Assembly (NCBI GenBank): GCA_963921825.1
Contig: OY997589.1
Span: 41,240,638 to 41,304,637, forward strand
Direction: 5' to 3'
Length of the DNA stretch: 64,000 bases
DNA from: Erodium maritimum
Lineage: Eukaryota > Streptophyta > Magnoliopsida > Geraniales > Geraniaceae
In this document: one piece after another, positions 33,430-43,952 of the stretch
Position numbering within the stretch: the stretch's first letter is position 1
How the letters are laid out: each line of letters begins with the position of its first letter
Notes under the pieces: model-generated
Databases searched by the model: none
What the model saw: the letters and a program-made list of their open reading frames with translations, nothing else
Told to the model about the DNA's origin: nothing
Program-made: the position numbers and the translations under genes

Positions 33430-35158
33430 GCTTAGTCAATCGGGGAGGTCTCCTCTTCTACCGCCTTCCCACCTTTGTGATTTGCTGGCCATGAAGCCAC
33501 ATGGGAAAAGTTTGGCTTCAGTTGGCCAGACCATCCCCCAAGTAGTCCCAATTTGTACCCGGACCTCAGTTCCATGATGGGCCTTGGAGCAAGTCGATCT
33601 TGGATCCCCTGGGGATCGAAGAGACAGTCCCCTACTCCCATGATCTGAAAGGCATGCTGACATCAGGTGTCCCATACATTTGTAGCAAAACAATGATCCC
33701 ACATATTTTCATAAAAGATATGTAATAACGTCTGTACCCAAGACTCGATTAGACAAAACCAAAACTGGCTCTAGTGAGGTATGCGAACACCCACTCGCAC
33801 TCTGATCAACATGAAGTCTCCCCAACTCATATTATCTGCATCATCGTCCACTATCAGACAAGTACCAAGCGCACTCTCAATCGGAAGTCAGCACCCCGAT
33901 TCCAAGCTCCCACCAGTAAGTTGGAGATGCGAGCCCAGATCGAGAAGTGGGTTAAAGTCATAGCTCGGGGCTCATCTAGGTCCTTAGATCTACAAAAAAT
34001 AAGAGGGAGCGACTAGAATCCCACGACTTCTTGGCCAAAATAGAGCATGTTCTCGCCGTCCGAAAAAAGAAGCCCACAACACCATCCTCTAGAGGCGAGC
34101 TTTCATGTCTTGAAGCTGCCATAAATCACTGAGCCAGTCGACCAGGTACTTCCAATAAATGTATTCGTAGTCATCTCCCTTGCTGCTATCGAACAAGCAA
34201 AATTAAGGCCTCGTCCGCAAATTTCTGTCGGGGGTACCACTACCTCCCTAATGGATAGACCTCTCATTCGAGTTCCCTAATCACCTATACTGTACTATCT
34301 ATTGTCTTCATGCCTGAATGAGTTCTTTCCCTAATATTGTCGATACTGCCGACTCTGCCCCCCCCCCCCCCCGTTGGACCTCTATGCCTCGGTCCTATAG
34401 AATGAAAATCCATAGACCCTACCCACCCAAACTAGGCCCAGCATAAGGGAAAGCTCCAAAGCCTGGCCCACCCTGTCTAAATCCTCCATTTTCCGACACA
34501 AAGCCACTCGGGCCCAACGTGCCTTTTCTACTCATGGTCGGCCCAAAGTTACCCAACCCATCCGAACCACCATGACCCACCTAGGTAGGAGAAGCCCTAA
34601 GGTGGTCATGCGATTCCTAGCGTCGTCATCGGCTCGTGCTGCCTGGAACGTAGTCCCTGAGTCGTTCCGTTACCACTAACAGAGTGTCTCCAATCTCCGC
34701 CCGAACTCTCCCCTCCAAATAGTTTCGTGTCTCTATCCTTGGACTCCTCATCCTCAACCGATCCCCATCGTCGACCTCGGTCTCCTGGCCCCGCATGACT
34801 TCCCATCTACACCTTCTCTAAAGGAGCGACCAGAAGCGGACGAGATGAGAAGGGAACCCGAGAATGAGAACTCGAGGGGGAGGAAGAAATCGACCGGGGT
34901 TGACGAGGGCGACGTTCATCTCAAGATGCCCCATGTCCGATCCAAATGAGATCCCTGAAGGAGACCACCACCACCCGACCGCGTAGTCGGAGGTACGTTC
35001 GCCTCTACCATCGCCTGGGCGGAGAAAATCAGACCCATCCTCGTCGCCGCTGCTAACCCAAAACGAGACGAGAACGAGGGACGAGATGGTGGATCCACAC
35101 TATGAAAGGCCGAAAGAAAGGACGGGGTTTCCGTTCCTTCGCCTGTTACCGTCGACAT
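33430..35158 (-). pseudogene. LINE ORF1, DUF4283/CCHC type, degenerate
   Basis: The N-terminus (MSTVTGEGTETPSFLS) is Ser/Pro/Gly-rich, like other plant LINE ORF1 starts. Mid-region frames are broken. At about 33960-34015 the minus strand reads MTLTHFSIWARISNL, which matches the end of a DUF4283 domain. At about 33660-33695 comes a damaged zinc knuckle, CYKCMGHLMSAC, where the Cys-His spacing is two residues shorter than the standard CX2CX4HX4C. The C-terminal part (33641-33432) is variable. Several frameshifts prevent a full product. Such proteins bind LINE RNA and act as chaperones. Confidence 0.6.
34358..34372. repeat. C15 homopolymer
   Basis: Fifteen consecutive C residues inside the minus-strand LINE ORF1 copy, reading as G15 in the element's own sense. 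Confidence 0.85.
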
Positions 35159-35220
35159 TTCCTACCAACCTTAGGAAATGGAGCGATCACTTTCAAGGAG
35201 AAAATTGTATATCAGTTGTT

Positions 35221-35547
35221 TTAGAAGTTTATAGTTAAATGCAAAATACCAAATTTAATGGAATGTTATCCCCATTTTTATGGTTCAGAAACTTATTGTT
35301 AGTTTCAAAAAATATCCTAATGTCCTTATCCTAAGTTTAGGAATAAAATAAATAAAAAGGTATTGCTTACTTGGGGTGGCTACCAAAGGTTAATAGTAAA
35401 ATATAATGATGATATAGGACTCTTTTTATGGCTTTGAGAAGGTAGGAAGGTTTTAAATTAGATTTCTTTTAGCATTGAGGACCACATACATACCATGTTA
35501 TCGAGGAGAAATCTGGTGAGAACCATGTTTTAACGTAAAAAAAATCT
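35221..35547. other. AT-rich spacer
   Basis: No gene or repeat recognised. Confidence 0.4.
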
Positions 35548-36220
35548 GGGTAATTTTTATCAACACTTTGCTCTGGATTTATCAAAACTGTTACACTGGT
35601 TCTATCAAAACTTTACACTGGTTTTATCACCTCATTTTCCAAAACTGATCATGATTTTATCACCTCATCGCGTGCTTTTTATGAACACTAGTTTTATCAA
35701 CACTAAACACTAGGTTTATCATTCAAATTACGTGTGTTTTAGCACACTCATCACATGTTTTTTTGAAGCACGAAAAAAAATTATTTTGGGGCTAGTTTTT
35801 AAAGGAATTATATATGGGTAATTTTTATCAACACTTTGCTCTGGGTTTATCAACACTTTACCCTGTTTTTATCAACACTTTACACTGGTTTATCACCCAA
35901 TTTTCCAAAACTGATCATGATTTTTTTCATCTCATCACGAGCTTTTTATGAACACCAGTTTTATCAACACTTAACACTAGATTTATCATTGAATTACGTG
36001 TTTTTTATCACCTCATCACAAGTTTTTTTATCAACGTTAAACTCTAGTGTATCACACTTATTATCAAAATTGAAAATGGTTTTTATCACCTCATTATTTG
36101 TTTTTTATCACCTCATTACATGTTTTTTTATCAACATTTAACACTAGTTTGGTACTACGATATAAAACATTAGTGCAGATTTATCAACACTCAACATTAT
36201 TTTTATCACCTTGATATAAA
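35548..36220. repeat. Irregular array of TTTATCA motifs
   Basis: About twenty TTATCA motifs, mostly TTTTATCAACACTTTACACTGG-like or TTTTATCACCTCATC-like, occur in about 670 bp, nearly all on the plus strand. A larger period is visible: GGGTAATTTTTATCAACAC at about 35549 recurs at about 35817, and the order of motifs after it is similar, giving a diverged duplication of about 267 bp. The open frame through it (35836-36141) is a by-product. Confidence 0.8.
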
Positions 36221-36242
36221 TTTTTATTTTCGTGCTTCAAAA
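35761..36242. repeat. Inverted-repeat pair about 480 bp apart
   Basis: TTTTGAAGCACGAAAAAAAA at 35761 is matched in inverted form by TTTTATTTTCGTGCTTCAAAA ending at 36242, about 22 bp with one mismatch. The pair brackets the second half of the TTTATCA array and may mark the ends of a small non-autonomous transposon. No target duplication was recognised. Confidence 0.6.
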
Positions 36243-36789
36243 TATATTCATGACTGATATTGATTTAAAGCCCTTGAAAAAAGAAAAATATTGGCGCAAG
36301 TTTGAAGTTAATCGGAATTCAAACGAATCGGGAAATATTAAATTAGTGAAGAAAAAAAATGGACAATTGTCCACATGGCACCATGCTATTACAATTATGC
36401 CCTTGCTTGTGTGAGAGTAGATGAAATAGGCGTGAACAATGGTAGAATTGAGATGATGATGTGGCATCATGGTGAATGTTGGATCTTAAATGTGTGTGGC
36501 TAGGATTGGTTCTCATAGTTCCTATGTTAAGAGTGATTCTCAATAGATTTCTCCTCCCATGTTATCTATGGGGTAACACTTAACAGATATCACGAATACA
36601 CTATTATGCTGGTGTACATGCATGCTAGTTTCAACATTTGGGTTACCCAATATATAATGGGTGAAAGTGTTATTATTTAATTATTATATAACATATATGG
36701 TAATAAAATAATAAGCATGGCCACTTCATCAGTCGCTACAGTGTGGAAATCATTTTTTCACATTACATGACTTTTAACCACACTTTCTC
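36243..36789. other. Spacer, nothing recognised
   Basis: AT-rich with short open frames on both strands that show no protein domain. Confidence 0.4.
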
Positions 36790-37125
36790 GTTCTAGTTGA
36801 GAACCTTGCTCTAGCTTTAATTTTAGTCGCGCTATGGTGTTTTTTGTTGTTGCCGCCGTTGTCATGTACCCTGCCCAATCGCCACATGGGGCTGAGTTTG
36901 TTGGTTGCGCTGTCCCGGTGTCACCCCGTCGCATCCGGTCACTTCCCTCCAAGACCACGCCTGGTGTGGGGGATAAATATCGGTAGGGATGGCTGCCTTC
37001 GTCCCCATCTTCTCCTTCTTCCTCCCTCACCTCGGGCCGGTCCTATTCTCCTGTGGTCGTGCCGGTTTGCGTGCGGGAGACTTATAATGCTGCCCACAGG
37101 TAACTTCTTCTCCAAGTTATGGGGT

Positions 37126-37162
37126 AGTCCAACCTAACCTGAACCCTAGCCCGACTGCCCGG
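37126..37162. repeat. 37-bp direct repeat flanking the copia element, left copy
   Basis: The segment starting AGTCCAACCTAACCTGAACC and ending CTGCCCGG is repeated exactly at 45642-45678 on the other side of the element. It is followed on this side only by an extra 18-bp copy of the LTR end (37163-37180). Confidence 0.95.
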
Positions 37163-37178
37163 TTGGGTCTCGAGGTAG

Positions 37179-38867
37179 GGTTGGGTCTCGAGGTAGGGTT
37201 GGAGATGAACCAACTCGCAGCGGAAAATCAAGGAAAACCAAGAGACGATTAAAACCATGAAACAACTAACAAAAAAATGGATTCACAAGAGAAAAATTCA
37301 GCACTAGTTCTTACCAAAACAAGAACACCGGGTAACGAATGATTGGCTTGAGTCTCCAAGACGCCTACGTATCCACATGGGAATCAAAGCCACGTAGTTC
37401 TTCTCTTTGAGGACTCAAGAACACAAAAATGGAGGAGGAAACTAGCCAAACCCGAAATGGCCATGGAAGAGGGAGAGAAAATGTGTTTCCTATTCTTGTC
37501 TTGTGTTTGTTATGTTGAAAAAAGATGACTTAAACATAACAAAACCCATACTTGTCCAACTAAAGGCATGGGACAAGTATGGTGTCAAGTAAGGTGTAAA
37601 TAGGACAAAGTATGGCAAGACAAGATTGGGTTAGGTGGTGAATCACCAACACCTTAATCCTTGTCTTGCTTACTTAGTACTAATTAATCAAGACTTGATT
37701 AATTAGTTCCATGGGCCTTGGTTGCATGGGCCTTTCATGGGCCTCTTGGAACATGGCCCGTGGCCATTTCCAACGAGGTCCCGTGATTCGCTCATCGCCT
37801 CCAAGCCTTCCATACCGGAAATGTCCAACATTATCCGACGCGATCAATCCCAAGACTCCAAGCCTTGTCTCGATCCGTAAAGTCCTATTCACTTACGGGC
37901 ACATGACCCAAAACCCAGTTTTGGTCATGTCCCGAGACAACTCCCTTTTGGCCATTCTCCATAAATGTGTCAATGAGTTTCATCCTCCGGTGTGACCCTT
38001 AGGTTTATGCATGTCAATAGATCAACATAAAATCCCATTTTACTTGATCCTATTTAAGTGGCAACTAACGAGACTTTAGTATTGCCCGACATTACATAAC
38101 GAATCGACCCTGTCGATTCTAACCTTTCCGTCGTCCCTGTCATTATCCTTTTATCTCCGATATCCTGATTGAGATAAGGCATAGAGCCGTCATCCTTATT
38201 ATTCTCAATCACCGTTCCTTGATATGTGAGATGACTGAAGATATGATACCCAGTATCATGTGCATGGCCATGCTATTCTTCCAGTCACTCTCGATCAAGT
38301 GGCCGAGAACCGATATCTTTCCCATACCTTAGTATGAGGGATAAATCCCTTAGCCGTCTTTCGTGTCACTCATGTAGCCCGTCCCCAAGCCAATCCTGGC
38401 CGTTATAGAAGCCCTGTTACGGACAACGTTAGGCTCAGGTCAAACTCAGTTGTTGACTACATAGCGATCACAAAGACTCCTTGGTCTAAGGATACATGAC
38501 AAGCTACAACACTGAATATGTTCATGACTTAATCTATGGCACATATTCAGGGTGGGTCGTCCAATATCATGTCCCACATGATATCTATGATCAGACTCCG
38601 GAATCCCATTCCAATGACTAACAGAACGTAAGCCATAAAGAGCCATCTTTCATACTAGTCGCTTCTAGTGAAGCTTTGTTGACTAGGGACCCATCGAGTG
38701 TGATCTATCTCGATCTATGGTTCTATTCGCATGGTGGGCATAGATCAGAGCACACATCGATATATTACTCCAACACATAAGTAATATAAAGCCGCTTTAA
38801 TTTTATTGCTAACGATGATATATACATTTGGACATTTAGGATTGAACTACGGGCACTAAGACTAACA
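37179..38867 (-). repeat. Copia 3' LTR (1689 bp)
   Basis: It matches 43953-45641 base for base wherever checked, including two long stretches of identical translation (37680-37995 and 38446-38646). The only difference noticed is at the outer end, where GG replaces the expected TG, next to an 18-bp tandem duplication of TTGGGTCTCGAGGTAGGG at 37163-37198. Confidence 0.93.
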
Positions 38868-38884
38868 ATCTCCCACTTGCCCTA
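38868..38884 (-). promoter_or_regulatory. Polypurine tract of the minus-strand copia element
   Basis: In the element's sense, GGGCAAGTGGGAGAT lies directly before the 3' LTR, the usual place and form of a copia PPT. Confidence 0.8.
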
Positions 38885-39009
38885 GTTCCAATCTAAACTC
38901 CAATATGTCCCCATCGACTTTACATGTCTAACATGTTCAGGCAGTGACACTGCCTTAGTCAAAGGGTTGGCTATGTTATCATCTATTGCAATATCGGTTA
39001 TCTTCACTT

Positions 39010-40441
39010 CACCTCAGTTCAGTATTTATCTGATGAGGTGGATACGCCGCAGTACATGTTTGGATTTGTTATGCGATCTAGGCTTTTAGCTTGCGCAATG
39101 GCCCTTGTGTTGTCGCAAAATGGATTCACCGGACTGGATGGGTTTTTAATTACACCCAGCCCTGCCATGAATTTCCAAATCCACATAGCCTCCTTAGCTG
39201 CCTCTGCAGCATCCATGTACTTGGCCTCTATCGTAGATTCGGCAATGGTATCTTGTTTTACGCTTTCCCAGCTAAAGCTCTGCCATTCAGCGTAAACACA
39301 TATCCTGATTGACTTCTAAAGTCATCTGGATTTGTCTTGGAAAACTAGCGTCTACTCATCCTTCGACGACTAGTTCAGCATCATCTTTCCCCCAGGTTAG
39401 AATGATGTCTACTGGTACAACATAAGGCTTACGAGACGTCTGGTCTCATACATGTCATGGCATATATGATCGATCCTGCCCCCAGGCGCATAGGATTCTC
39501 ATCATCCTTTTCATCTCATCAGGTGTCTTAGGACACTAAGTCTTGCTGAGATGAATGCCATGACTAGTGGGTAAGAGTCCTTTCTTTGAATCGAGCATTA
39601 AGAACCTACTCAATGCCTTGTTCACATAGGTTCCCTGACTTAAATCCAAGACCCTCTTGGTGCGATCTCTACATATCTTAATCCTTAAGATATGAGAAGC
39701 ATCGCCTAAGTCCTTTATTGAAAAACACTTCCTCAACCAAGCTTTAGTCTCGTGCAAGGTTGGGATGTCGTTTTCAATGAGAACCAGAAAGGTAATATTG
39801 CTCCCACTAGCCTTCTTATAAACGCAAGATTCATCCTCGTTCTTGATTAAGCCAAATCCAATTACAGCTTCATCAAAACAAAGGATCCAACTCCGAGAAG
39901 TTCGTTTCAATCCATAAATGGATTTCAACAACTTATAAATCTTTCCCTTATTCTTCGGATCGTCAAAACCTTTGGGCCGAGACATACAAACGTACTCAGT
40001 CAAATTTCCATTTAGGAAAGCGGTTTTGACATCCACTTGCCATATCTCGTAATTATGATACGCAGTTATGTCAAGAAGAATTTGGATCGATTTTGACCAT
40101 AGCCACTAAGGAGAAGGTTTCCTCATAGTCAATCCATTGGATCTGCCTATAACCTTTCGCCACAATTGAGCTTTGTAGGTCAGAGGGTTGCCGTCCATGT
40201 CCATCTTCACCTTGAAGATCCATTTGCATCCTATGGTCCTCACACCATTGATGGGATCAACCGGTTCCCAGACTCGGTTGTCCGACATGGATTGCATTTC
40301 CTCCCTCATGGCTCCCAGCCATAACTCGGAGTTGGGCCCATCCACGACTTCCTGAAAGGTGGCTGGATCATCGTGATCCACCATGACTTCATTGTCACCT
40401 CCGGATACCATATCTTGGAGGTGGAAGATTGATCCTTTCAA
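39010..40441 (-). pseudogene. Copia reverse transcriptase and RNase H, dead
   Basis: RT synthesises the element's DNA. The minus strand starts with the RT N-terminus at about 40340-40180 (MREEMQSMSDNRVWEPVD, IGCKWIFKVKMDMDG). After a frameshift, 40036-39536 reads MDVKTAFLNGNLTEYVCM and KSIYGLKRTSRSW, the first catalytic Asp being in LDVKTAF. The segment that should hold the second catalytic motif reads TFLVLIENDIPTL; in relatives a Y-V-D-D loop stands between LVL and NDIP, and about seven codons are missing near 39780. RNase H is represented by MDAAEAAKEAMWIWKF and FCDNTRAIAQA (39216-39019). The enzyme cannot be functional. Confidence 0.88.
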
Positions 40442-40798
40442 ATCGCCTTGGACCTTCCGGAATTGTAACAGGAATTGGTTCTTACTCTACGACAATCTCT
40501 GGCTCCTTTCTACTGGGTTGCCAATTGGTTTAGACAGATCTGTACCATCCTGAATTTCTTCGAGATGCACAGTCCTCCCAATGACGTCTTTGGAAACAAA
40601 ACTTCTTTTCCATAAAGACCCCACCCCAAGCGACGAACACCATGTTCTCACTGGGATTGTAGAAATAGTATCCCCTTGTTGCTTTGGGATACCACACGAA
40701 GGTGCATATCTCATATCTTGGTTCGAGCTTAGTCGAAACCAAATGTTTCACATAAGCCTCGCAACCACAAATCTTTAGGAAGGACAAAGCGGGCATCA

Positions 40799-41766
40799 TC
40801 CCGTACCATTTTTAAAATGGTGTCCCTTCCACACCATTCGTCGAAGCCCGATTCACTATGAATGCGGTCGTCTCTAGAGCAAAACCCCTAAAAGAGATTG
40901 GGAGATCAGTCCAACTAATCATGGAACAGACCATTGTCTAACAATGTCCGATTTCTCCGTTTGGCTACACCTTTCAACTACAGTGACCTAGGAGGAGTCC
41001 ATTCCAAAAGGATCCCATTCTCTTTTAGATGATCTAATAACTCTGTGGTCAAGTATTTTCCACCTCGATCCAATCGAAGTGCCTTAATACCTTTGTCGAG
41101 CTGGTTTTCTACTATAGTCTTAAACTCTTTGAATTTATCAAAAGCTTCAGACTTATGTCTCACCGAAGAGACATAACCATATTTACTGTAATCATCAGTA
41201 AATGTGATAAAGTAGTTAAAACCCCTCCTGGCAAGTGAACTTATTGGTCTACACACATTCGAGTGTATCAGCCCCAATAATTCACCCGCCCTTTCATCGC
41301 GATCGATAAAGGGCACTTTAGTCATTTTGCCCATCAAACAAACCTTGCACCTATCGATCGAATGGAATTCGAATGAACCTGAAAGCCCGCACTTCTGAAC
41401 TGTTGATAGGCGCTTCTTGTTTATGCGACCCAAATGACAGTACCATAACAGAGTTAGGTTTAAATCGTTGGATTTAGACCTCTTGGTATTAACGGAATAT
41501 ATAGAACTTGAGGCATTGTTACCCATATCTAATATGTACAATCCTCCAACCATGTCAGTACTGGTATAAAACATATCATTGCATAGAACATTGAAAACTC
41601 CATTTCCAATATTAACATTATATCCTTCCTTGTCAAACACGGATACAGATATAATATTCCTACTAAAAGTAGGTATGCAATATACATTATACAATACTAA
41701 GACAAGGCCTCTTGGCAAAGCAAGACTCATGGATCCTACAGCAGTTGCCACAACTCTGAGGTCCAT
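40799..41766 (-). pseudogene. Copia integrase, dead
   Basis: Integrase inserts the DNA copy. The GAG-pre-integrase zinc finger region appears as LTLLWYCHLGRINKKRL with CKVCLMGKM downstream. The core begins LIHSNVCRPISS: the first catalytic residue, usually Asp in HSDVCGP, is Asn here (41257-41259). The second Asp is present in LRLDRGGKYL. The frame stops at 40978, before the Glu region, because of a stop or frameshift. The downstream C-terminal piece (40799-40530) has FLKICGCEAYVKHLV and GYYFYNPSENMVFVA, typical of copia between integrase and RT. Confidence 0.87.
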
Positions 41767-42400
41767 TTCGTGCTTTCCAAATCTCTCCTACTTTCAGCCA
41801 CCATATATTAGTGCATGTGTGAGATTCAGTCATGGTATCTAATACCCATGAATCTTTGGAAGTAGAGAGATGTAGCTCTATAGAGTTAATACCGAATGAA
41901 GGCACGATCCCACCGCCCTTCCTTAGATCATCTATGTTTCCTGATGAAGGCGCAGTCCTACTGCCCTTCTTCAGATCATCCAGGCTATTTGATGAAGGCG
42001 CAGTCCCACTGCCCTTCTTCAGATCAGCCGTGAGCTTCCTGTAATCCCGGTTCCAATGACCAGGCTGTTGGCAGTAGAAGCAGACATTCTCAGGTGTCTC
42101 ATCTTTCCTGCCAAGTGCGCATGGGCCCAGCCCTTGCCACTTCCAATTCCCTTGTTGACCATCAGAATATCCTTGGATCCCAGATCCCTGAGATATTCTT
42201 CTCAGCAGCTGATGACACTTCATGTAACTCTGATATGGTCTTAGAGACAGCCTTGTCAAGGACATATTCTTTGCGTTCAGACTTGAGGACTATCCTCAAA
42301 AATTCTGTACCAGTCCAAATAGTTTGTCCCATTTAGCTTGACCCTGTCAAGAATGGTTTTTAATGACAAACTATTAATGTTCGCTGAATTTGCCATTTGA
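41767..42400 (-). pseudogene. gag: Copia gag C-terminus and protease, dead
   Basis: The gag start at about 42395 reads MANSANINSLSLKTILD and KLNGTNYLDWYRIF, as in copia gag, and then shifts frame near 42300. The nucleocapsid has one zinc knuckle at 42041-42082, CFYCQQPGHWNRDY, with Tyr in place of the last Cys. A Lys/Gly/Ser-rich linker follows with three imperfect repeats of DLKKGSGTAPSS. The protease active site reads WVLDTMTESHTCTN: Asp at 41837-41839 and Thr are kept but the essential Gly is Met (41831-41833). Beyond this the frame is broken. Confidence 0.87.
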
Positions 42401-43938
42401 TCTACAACAGATAAAATTCAATCAGTAAACTGAATAAATTTTATGAAGATCAAGCTTAAACACCAACAATCAATTCTAAACCTTTAGAATCTGAAACCAA
42501 GATCCTTGATTCACTCGATTAAGCTGAACTAATGCTCACCACTTAATCGAGCTATGTAGGTAGGAATCCATCCAATCACATCCAATGTGACTCCTGGCTA
42601 GGGTATGTACTTATGTACACGACTTACCCTATCTGTTACCCTAGCTCAACCTCAGGCTAAGAATCGTAGTCGGGTCCACCAATTTTCAACTATGGCTCGT
42701 CACTATGTAGGTGCTCCGCTAATGCGCACGACACCCACATATGTCGTCCAAACCTACTACCCCGCTTTCCCATGGATGCTCCGCTAATGCGCACGACACC
42801 CATAGGACGGGGAGGTAGTAAGGTGTTGATGATTGGGAGGTATCGGACATGACCCGCTTTTACTTGTCCAGTTGTGTTCAAAACTTTGGCACATCCTAGA
42901 TGCGATGAGCACATCAACTACATTCCAAATGCAATGATGCCTCAAATTACATCCAATGTAATTCTTCCTTTGAACCCGTCAACTACATCCAATGCAATGA
43001 CGGTTCTAAGGGTTCACACACAAGGATTAAAATTCCAATTTTATCTTTGCATGTGAGGTGATATGCTCGGTAAATAAAGTTAAGCATGCAATTCTAAAAC
43101 ACATAGAATTAATCATGCATAAACTAAACCAAGCATAAAGCGATAAATGTGCACATAATAGCCCCCTAAACTAACTCCCACTAGCTTCTTGAGCTCCACC
43201 GACTCCAAGCCGATGCCAACACCCGAAAAGCCACCAAATGACCTTTTCGCCCTTTCTTCGTCTTGAGTAAAATATTACAATTTAATACACGACTCGCAGG
43301 TCGGGAATAAATAAATATTACAAACAAGTGGTTCGACGACCACACCTTGAAAGAATAATTACACGCTAACTCTAACGGCTCGCAGGCCGTGAAAAGCGAT
43401 AAATAATTAAATCGAGCTCGGGGCTATTATGTACACCATGCCAACATCACATCACACATCGTGTTATCAAACAAGCATGTTATCAAACATCATGTGATTT
43501 TCCGGTTTTAATTAATAGCCAAGTTTCGAAATTTTTTGATGCTCGGTTTATCGAAACCGTTCAAAAATGAAACTTTTGAACATTTGATCTTCGAGTTCAT
43601 CATGACGGTTCCAAACTCGTCATAACTAACAAAACGGTTTAGCCTTGGCATATCAACCATCTAATGGTCATGCTTGGCCTAGCTCCGTCCAACGGAGCCC
43701 CGTTCGGTCCCGGTTTCGGCTCCCCGAGAGTCCCGCTCCCGAGACCCGAAAAATCAAATTTTTTTCAAAATTTCCAGATTTGAAATAATTTTCAAAAATT
43801 CATTTTACATGCATTAAATCCATAAACAATAATTTAAAACATGTTATCAAACAATTTAGCAAAATAACATGCCAAAAACGAAACTTTCAAGCAAAACCGA
43901 AACTTTGAACACCGTCTTGTGAATCCCGAAGGTAGCAC
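42401..43938 (-). other. Copia leader / upstream internal region
   Basis: About 1.5 kb between the PBS and the gag start. No domain is recognised in any frame. It includes a short tandem repeat of TGCTCCGCTAATGCGCACGACACCCA around 42710-42805. Confidence 0.6.
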
Positions 43939-43951
43939 GGCTCTGATACCA
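43939..43951 (-). promoter_or_regulatory. Copia primer binding site (initiator tRNA-Met)
   Basis: In the element's sense TGGTATCAGAGCC lies one base after the 5' LTR end (the plus strand reads GGCTCTGATACCA). It is complementary to the initiator tRNA-Met 3' end. Confidence 0.92.
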
Positions 43952-43952
43952 C

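Larger units (their letters stand above)
32650..35220 (-). mobile_element. LINE copy consisting mainly of ORF1 (copy a)
   Basis: The minus strand carries ORF1-type coding sequence from 35158 down to about 33430, followed by about 800 bp that has no ORF2 motif. The 5' side (35160-35220) looks like a short 5' UTR. I could not see a clean poly(A) tail at the 32650 end, so its 3' limit is approximate. A C15 homopolymer lies at 34358-34372. Confidence 0.55.

Noticed and set aside
35548..36220. TTATCA/TTATCAACA motifs as DnaA boxes of a bacterial origin
   Set aside because: The motif resembles DnaA boxes only loosely (TTATCAACA against TTATCCACA), the context is plant repeats, and there is no bacterial gene anywhere in the window.
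37680..37995. A duplicated small gene (94 and 70 codons, repeated at 44454-44769)
   Set aside because: Both copies are simply the two LTRs of the copia element; the frames have no recognised domain and occur on both strands.
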